Of a stretch of DNA of 20,163 nucleotides, positions 16,791 to 20,163 are shown in pieces. Below the pieces are notes generated by a model, which saw only the letters and a program-made list of their open reading frames with translations, was not told where the DNA came from and made no database searches. Position 1 is the first letter of the stretch. Each line of letters begins with the position of its first letter. A program made the position numbers and the translations under genes. This stretch comes from DASPOJ01 sp049790315 (GTDB taxonomy: Bacteria > Acidobacteriota > Terriglobia > Acidiferrales > UBA7541): positions 1-20,163 of the forward strand of contig JBAQYV010000029.1 of NCBI GenBank assembly GCA_049790315.1, in the 5' to 3' direction.

Positions 16791-17891
16791 TCAATCGTAA
16801 GCGAGTGCTTCGACCGGATCCTTGCCGCTGGCGAGGTAGGATGGATACGTGGCGCCCAACAGGCTGGCGACCACGGAGATGGCCGCGGCGCGGACGACCC
16901 AGCCGATCGTAATGTTGATGTGGATCGTGGGAAACGACGACACAAACACAGCGCGTGTGGCATAGCTGAGAACAATGCCGAACACAATGCCCACGCCGCA
17001 GATCAACATCGTTTCGCCGAGCAGAGCCCTGACGATATAGCTTTTCGAGGCTCCGAGAGATTTCAGGATTCCCACGTCGCGTGTTCGTTCGATCACCGTG
17101 GTGTACATGGAAAGAAAAATCACGAGAAAACCGATGGCCACGGCCAGGCCGATCATGCTGTGCACGAAAGCATCGAGGCCCGGCAAGCTGGTCTGCGTCA
17201 TCAGCGAAAGATAATCCTTGAGCGGACGGATTTCGTAGCCGCGAAAAATGTCGTGCATCTGGTCCATCACGGCCGCGGTGCGATCAGGACGCGTGCACTT
17301 GATGAAGAAGACGGATGTTTTGTCCGGCGAGGCGGTCAGGTCTTGCAACGTGGCGAGCGGCACGAAAATTCGCGCCCCTTTGCCGTGCTCAACGATGCCC
17401 GCGACGGTGAAATCGTGATCGAGCATGTGAAACGTACTGCCGACGGTGAGGTGCTTTGACTGGGCCAGCACGTCGTCGGCAAGCATGTCGTAGGGGCCTT
17501 GCATGTCGTGACCGGCGAGGAAAACGAATCCGCCGGAAACGTCACGGAAGCTATCGGCATCGATTCCATAGAGAATGTCGACGCCACCGGTCAAATTGAA
17601 ATAGAAGAGGACAGGCGTGAACGACTGTATGTATTTAATTTCGCGCAACTTATCCCCAAGCTTGATTGGCATGGGCGCGCCACTGAAGGCAATGAACACT
17701 TGGGCAGATGGCGGCTGGAGCATGATGTCTGCGCCGATGCCTTCGATGCGCTTGCCTGCGTCCTCCATCATGCCGCTGGTAAGGCCGACGACGATGATCA
17801 CGAGCGTCACCTGGACGGCGACGGCCAGGATGCTGACGATCGTGCGCACGGGGCGATGCACGACATTGCGGAAAACCATTTGGCCCATCAT
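16791..17891 (-). CDS. MacB/LolE-type ABC transporter permease
   Basis: This 366-residue protein has the layout of type VII ABC permeases: one N-terminal membrane helix (about 18-39), a large extracytoplasmic domain (about 42-243, MacB_PCD-like), then three C-terminal helices (about 246-267, 294-314, 330-350). The FtsX-type cytoplasmic motif ERTRDVGILKSLGA (268-281) between helices two and three is the coupling site for the ATPase. Such proteins do mechanotransmission, for example lipoprotein release or drug or peptide export, rather than forming a channel. The start ATG overlaps the stop of the upstream lipoprotein gene (ATGA), and a GAGG lies about eight bases before it. No MacB/LolD-like ATPase gene is in the window, so the ATPase partner must be encoded elsewhere. 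The substrate is unknown; lipoprotein handling is suggested by its neighbour. Confidence 0.92.
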   Translation of the reverse strand: MMGQMVFRNVVHRPVRTIVSILAVAVQVTLVIIVVGLTSGMMEDAGKRIEGIGADIMLQPPSAQVFIAFSGAPMPIKLGDKLREIKYIQSFTPVLFYFNLTGGVDILYGIDADSFRDVSGGFVFLAGHDMQGPYDMLADDVLAQSKHLTVGSTFHMLDHDFTVAGIVEHGKGARIFVPLATLQDLTASPDKTSVFFIKCTRPDRTAAVMDQMHDIFRGYEIRPLKDYLSLMTQTSLPGLDAFVHSMIGLAVAIGFLVIFLSMYTTVIERTRDVGILKSLGASKSYIVRALLGETMLICGVGIVFGIVLSYATRAVFVSSFPTIHINITIGWVVRAAAISVVASLLGATYPSYLASGKDPVEALAYD

Positions 17892-18928
17892 GGCTTGGCC
17901 TCGGGTGGGGCGGCGGGCTTATCGATTGCGGGTTTGTCGCTAGGCGTGGCGTCGGTATCGTCTTCGCCTACGCGTACGAGTATTGAGTTGGGTGGCTGCG
18001 CGAGATCGAAGCGATCGGCGGGAATGGGCGCGTTAAGCGTGAGCTTGGTGACGCGGATCTCGAGTTGATAATCCTGTTGCGGGCGATGGAGATGAATGTC
18101 GTGCGCAAATTGCAGGGTTGATGAGACGGCGGCCGCAGCGGGCGCCATGGGCGCGCTCGAAGCAGGCGATTTCGCGGCGGTCTGCGCAGATGCGGCATCA
18201 GGCGCGGCACCGATCGCGGCCCAATCCGAGTAAGAGACGTCGGCATCCAGGCGGCCTTCAGGGCCGTAGATTTGAACGCGGGCGATGGAAAGATCGGCCC
18301 GATCGAACCAGATTTTGCGCTCGATCTCGGGACCGGCTTCGGCGCGGCGCAGAAGCGTAAGAATGTAGTAGCGGTTCGACGCGGAATCGGACTGGGCCTC
18401 CTCAAACAGCACGGGCGCGCCTGCCGGAATTTCGGGCCAGAACAAAGCGTCGAGCACGTGCTGCGGCCGCAAATTTTCGATGGGTTTCTTGGCGGCGCGC
18501 ACGAGCGTATCTGACCCAACCAGGAATTTATTCTGCGACGGAATGAAAATGCGGAACGTTTTGCCGTCGCTGGTCATATCGAAAACGTCTTTGGCCACAA
18601 CCGGGGCCTGGCCGATCATGCGAATCGAAGCGGGTCGCTGCGCCAGGATGAACGCGTGGACATCGTGATACTGCTCGATGACGCCGCTGTATTCCGAACC
18701 GGCCGTGAGAACCAAATCGACAGTGGCGTTCAGGCTCTGCACGCTGCGCGCTTGCTTGTCGTAGGCCGCGAGAAGCTCAGCCTTGGTGGCCGTGAGCGCG
18801 GGACGGGCTTGTTGCGCCGGGGCCATGTGCGTGGTTGTTTTCACGCGGCAGCCCGCCGCTAGCGCAACAAGAAGGAAGCTTGCGGCACGGGCCGTGCGGA
18901 ATGATCGCGTGGTGATGGTGTTCGTCAT
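17888..18928 (-). CDS. LolA/DUF4292-like outer-membrane lipoprotein
   Basis: The 346-residue protein starts with a lipoprotein signal: basic n-region, hydrophobic core and a LAAGC lipobox with Cys27 as the expected lipidated residue. The following domain (about 45-235) has the pattern of LolA/LolB/DUF4292-type half-barrels (periodic beta strands such as IRMIGQAP, GKTFRIFIPSQNKFLVG, KIWFDRADLSIARVQIY). An Ala/Pro/Ser-rich stretch (about 235-265), another beta segment (LEIRVTKLTLNAPIPADRFDL) and an acidic/Pro-rich tail complete it. LolA-fold proteins carry acyl chains of lipoproteins or related lipids, so transport partnership with the coupled permease is plausible but inferred. A GTG at 18940 would add four residues. 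I chose the ATG at 18928; neither has a clear ribosome binding site. A good promoter lies 45-75 bases upstream. Confidence 0.85.
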   Translation of the reverse strand: MTNTITTRSFRTARAASFLLVALAAGCRVKTTTHMAPAQQARPALTATKAELLAAYDKQARSVQSLNATVDLVLTAGSEYSGVIEQYHDVHAFILAQRPASIRMIGQAPVVAKDVFDMTSDGKTFRIFIPSQNKFLVGSDTLVRAAKKPIENLRPQHVLDALFWPEIPAGAPVLFEEAQSDSASNRYYILTLLRRAEAGPEIERKIWFDRADLSIARVQIYGPEGRLDADVSYSDWAAIGAAPDAASAQTAAKSPASSAPMAPAAAAVSSTLQFAHDIHLHRPQQDYQLEIRVTKLTLNAPIPADRFDLAQPPNSILVRVGEDDTDATPSDKPAIDKPAAPPEAKP

Positions 18929-18973
18929 GTTTGCGCTCACGGATTCGCGCTTCGTCGTGCGGGCAAACTCAAA

Positions 18974-19002
18974 AATTTAGCAGTGCCGCGCGACAGCGTC
19001 AA
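18974..19002 (-). promoter_or_regulatory. promoter of the lipoprotein-permease operon
   Basis: On the minus strand TTGACG (19002-18997), a 17-base spacer and TAAATT (18979-18974) match the sigma-70 boxes at five and four of six positions. Transcription would start near 18967, about 40 bases before the ATG at 18928. The site lies within the 78-bp gap after the 19019-19618 gene. Confidence 0.6.
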
Positions 19003-19018
19003 CCGAGCATGATACGCG

Positions 19019-19618
19019 TCAAGCGGACTCGGCGCGCACGATATCCACATTGATCGAAAGTTTCTTAAGCGCGGGTTGCAGGCGGCGAATCACTTCCGCG
19101 CTCGACAGACGATTCGTCAGCAGCGTAAGAAAACCATTCTCGAAATCGCACACGGCGCAGAATAAATAGGCGTCGATCACGCCGGCATAGGCGTCAACGC
19201 CACTGCTTGAAAGCGCGCCTTCGAGCGCGGGGGCTTCGGCCGGCAGCGAACCTCCGGCGCGCGCGCCAAAAGTTTCTGGCGCAAAGCGCTCGACGAGCCC
19301 AGCCAAAATATCCGCGGCCGGCGCGGGCACGACGAGCGAGCGCGATGCAGCCTGGCGAAATTCGATCGCACGGCGCTCGCAATAATCGCGAACACGTTCG
19401 ATGTGCGCGAAGAAATCAAGCGCCCATGGATCGCCGGCGGCAATCGCGGAAAGCGACGCTCCCCAGATGCGGCCGGCATCGGCGCCGCGAACGGGCTCGC
19501 GGGTCGAACGCTCAATCAACTCAAAACCAACACCCTTCGCGCCGGCGCCAAGATCGAGCGGCTCGATTTCAAGCTTGTAACCGAGTTCGGCCATCGCCTC
19601 GGGATTTTTCTCAATCAC
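19019..19618 (-). CDS. unrecognised cytoplasmic protein, second gene of a coupled pair
   Basis: I do not recognise this 199-residue protein. It has no signal peptide or membrane helix. The N-terminal part (about 1-50) is beta-rich (LGYKLEIEPLDL, GVGFELIER), the middle (about 65-130) is helical with many Arg/Glu, and the C-terminal part has YLFCAVCDFENGFLTLLTN, with two Cys three apart, before a final helix and strand (LKKLSINVDIVRAES). I chose the GTG at 19618: it overlaps the stop of the upstream gene as GTGA and has GGGAGGA seven bases before it. A longer frame from 19693 would overlap the upstream gene by 79 bases. The tight coupling suggests that the two products work together. A promoter for the next operon follows its stop. 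Confidence 0.8.
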   Translation of the reverse strand: MIEKNPEAMAELGYKLEIEPLDLGAGAKGVGFELIERSTREPVRGADAGRIWGASLSAIAAGDPWALDFFAHIERVRDYCERRAIEFRQAASRSLVVPAPAADILAGLVERFAPETFGARAGGSLPAEAPALEGALSSSGVDAYAGVIDAYLFCAVCDFENGFLTLLTNRLSSAEVIRRLQPALKKLSINVDIVRAESA

Positions 19619-20163
19619 GAGGCTTCCTCCCGAGACGCGGGCGATCCGAAGCGCGCGATGAAATCGGGCGACTGCTTGCGAACTTCGAGCCAATCGAAGA
19701 AAGCTTCCTGCGTTTCAAGCCATATCCGGAACCATTGCAGGATTTCTTCTTTATCGGCGCGCTTCTTCGGATCCACTTTCTGATTGCGCGCGATCATTTC
19801 GGCGCGGCGGCGTCCAAGGCGGCCCACTTCAAGGACGCGCTCAGCGGCAGCGCGATCACCCTCGGCGCGGAATTTGCGCAGCATTTCGTCCAGGCGCACC
19901 AGGCACATTTCAGCTTCTTCAAGCGTTGCGAAGTGCAGCAGATCTCGAAATTCCTCTTCGTAGCGGCCATCGGTATCCGATTGCGTGGAGCGCACTACGC
20001 GCAGGCCGGCGTCTTCGAGCACATCGGTGACGTAATCGACGGAAGTCTTGCCCGGAGCGCCCAGGCGCGCGGCGAGTTGCCTGCGGATCTGCTCGATTTC
20101 AGCGGGCGTGTAGCGCGGGACGCGAAGTTCGGCGGCGATCGCGAGGATGATTTCTTTTTTGGA
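19615..20163 (-). CDS. unrecognised charged helical protein, 5' end outside the window
   Basis: The reading frame is open from the right edge of the window (20163) to a TGA at 19615, giving 182 visible C-terminal residues; the start lies beyond the window. A GTG at 20022 in the same frame is internal, because about 47 protein-like residues precede it. The visible part begins with a segment resembling a DNA-binding-like helix set (AAELRVPRYTPAEIEQIRRQ, then VDYVTDVLEDAG), though I cannot assign it. Most of the rest is helical and rich in Glu/Arg, with an aromatic stretch (WFRIWLETQEAFFDWLE) near the end. No membrane segment, catalytic motif or zinc site is evident. It is translationally coupled to the 19019-19618 gene. 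Function unknown. Confidence 0.82.
   Translation of the reverse strand, partial: SKKEIILAIAAELRVPRYTPAEIEQIRRQLAARLGAPGKTSVDYVTDVLEDAGLRVVRSTQSDTDGRYEEEFRDLLHFATLEEAEMCLVRLDEMLRKFRAEGDRAAAERVLEVGRLGRRRAEMIARNQKVDPKKRADKEEILQWFRIWLETQEAFFDWLEVRKQSPDFIARFGSPASREEAS

Noticed and set aside
19619..19693. Longer start at 19693 for the 19019-19618 gene
   Set aside because: It would overlap the upstream gene by 79 bases; the GTG at 19618 has a strong Shine-Dalgarno and a classic four-base overlap.
19978..20022. GTG at 20022 as the start of the right-edge gene
   Set aside because: The same frame stays open to the window end with protein-like sequence, so this GTG is internal.

Overview
The window is about 20 kb of a GC-rich bacterial chromosome made almost entirely of core genes, packed tightly in short operons. 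The gene set suggests an Acidobacteriota member (Terriglobia/Koribacter-like): an F-type ATP synthase operon with two b-type subunits and no a or c subunit gene, many Ala/Arg-rich proteins, and several conserved-looking membrane proteins of no known function. This placement is inferred from gene content and protein style; no database search was possible. I see no integrase, transposase, plasmid gene, CRISPR array, tRNA or rRNA, and no sharp change in base composition that would mark an island.

Left part (1-2930, all on the minus strand): a small membrane-anchored protein (150-632), a calcineurin-like phosphoesterase (767-1510) and queA for queuosine tRNA modification (1807-2928). Between them lie small palindromes that look like dispersed REP-type elements and a set of GC-rich imperfect repeats. 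Next is a divergent, AT-rich control region (2929-3198) with two good sigma-70-type promoters reading into clpB.

Middle part (3199-10197, mostly plus strand): clpB (disaggregase) and htpX (membrane zinc protease) form a protein quality-control neighbourhood, each with its own promoter. A tiny zinc-finger anti-sigma-like gene (7139-7339) follows, then a 423-bp non-coding stretch with a perfect inverted repeat beside a candidate promoter. It leads to a signal-anchored coiled-coil protein (7763-8611) that ends at a textbook intrinsic terminator. nagA (N-acetylglucosamine-6-phosphate deacetylase) then runs tail-to-tail, with a 20-bp overlap, into a minus-strand glutaredoxin gene.

Right part (10463-20163, all minus strand): reading leftwards, the ATP synthase operon is b, b (with a signal peptide), delta, alpha, gamma, beta, epsilon. 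It starts from a near-consensus promoter (16682-16710), and its first genes are joined by stop/start overlaps. Upstream of it is a two-gene operon coding for a LolA/DUF4292-like lipoprotein and a MacB/LolE-type ABC permease, with no ATPase gene in the window. At the right edge is a coupled pair of unrecognised cytoplasmic proteins, the first cut by the window end.

I did not find a convincing new multi-gene system. The items most worth following up are the coupled unknown pair at 19019-20163, the ATPase-less lipoprotein/permease operon, the split ATP synthase operon with a signal-peptide b subunit, and the 25-bp inverted repeat between the permease gene and the atp promoter.
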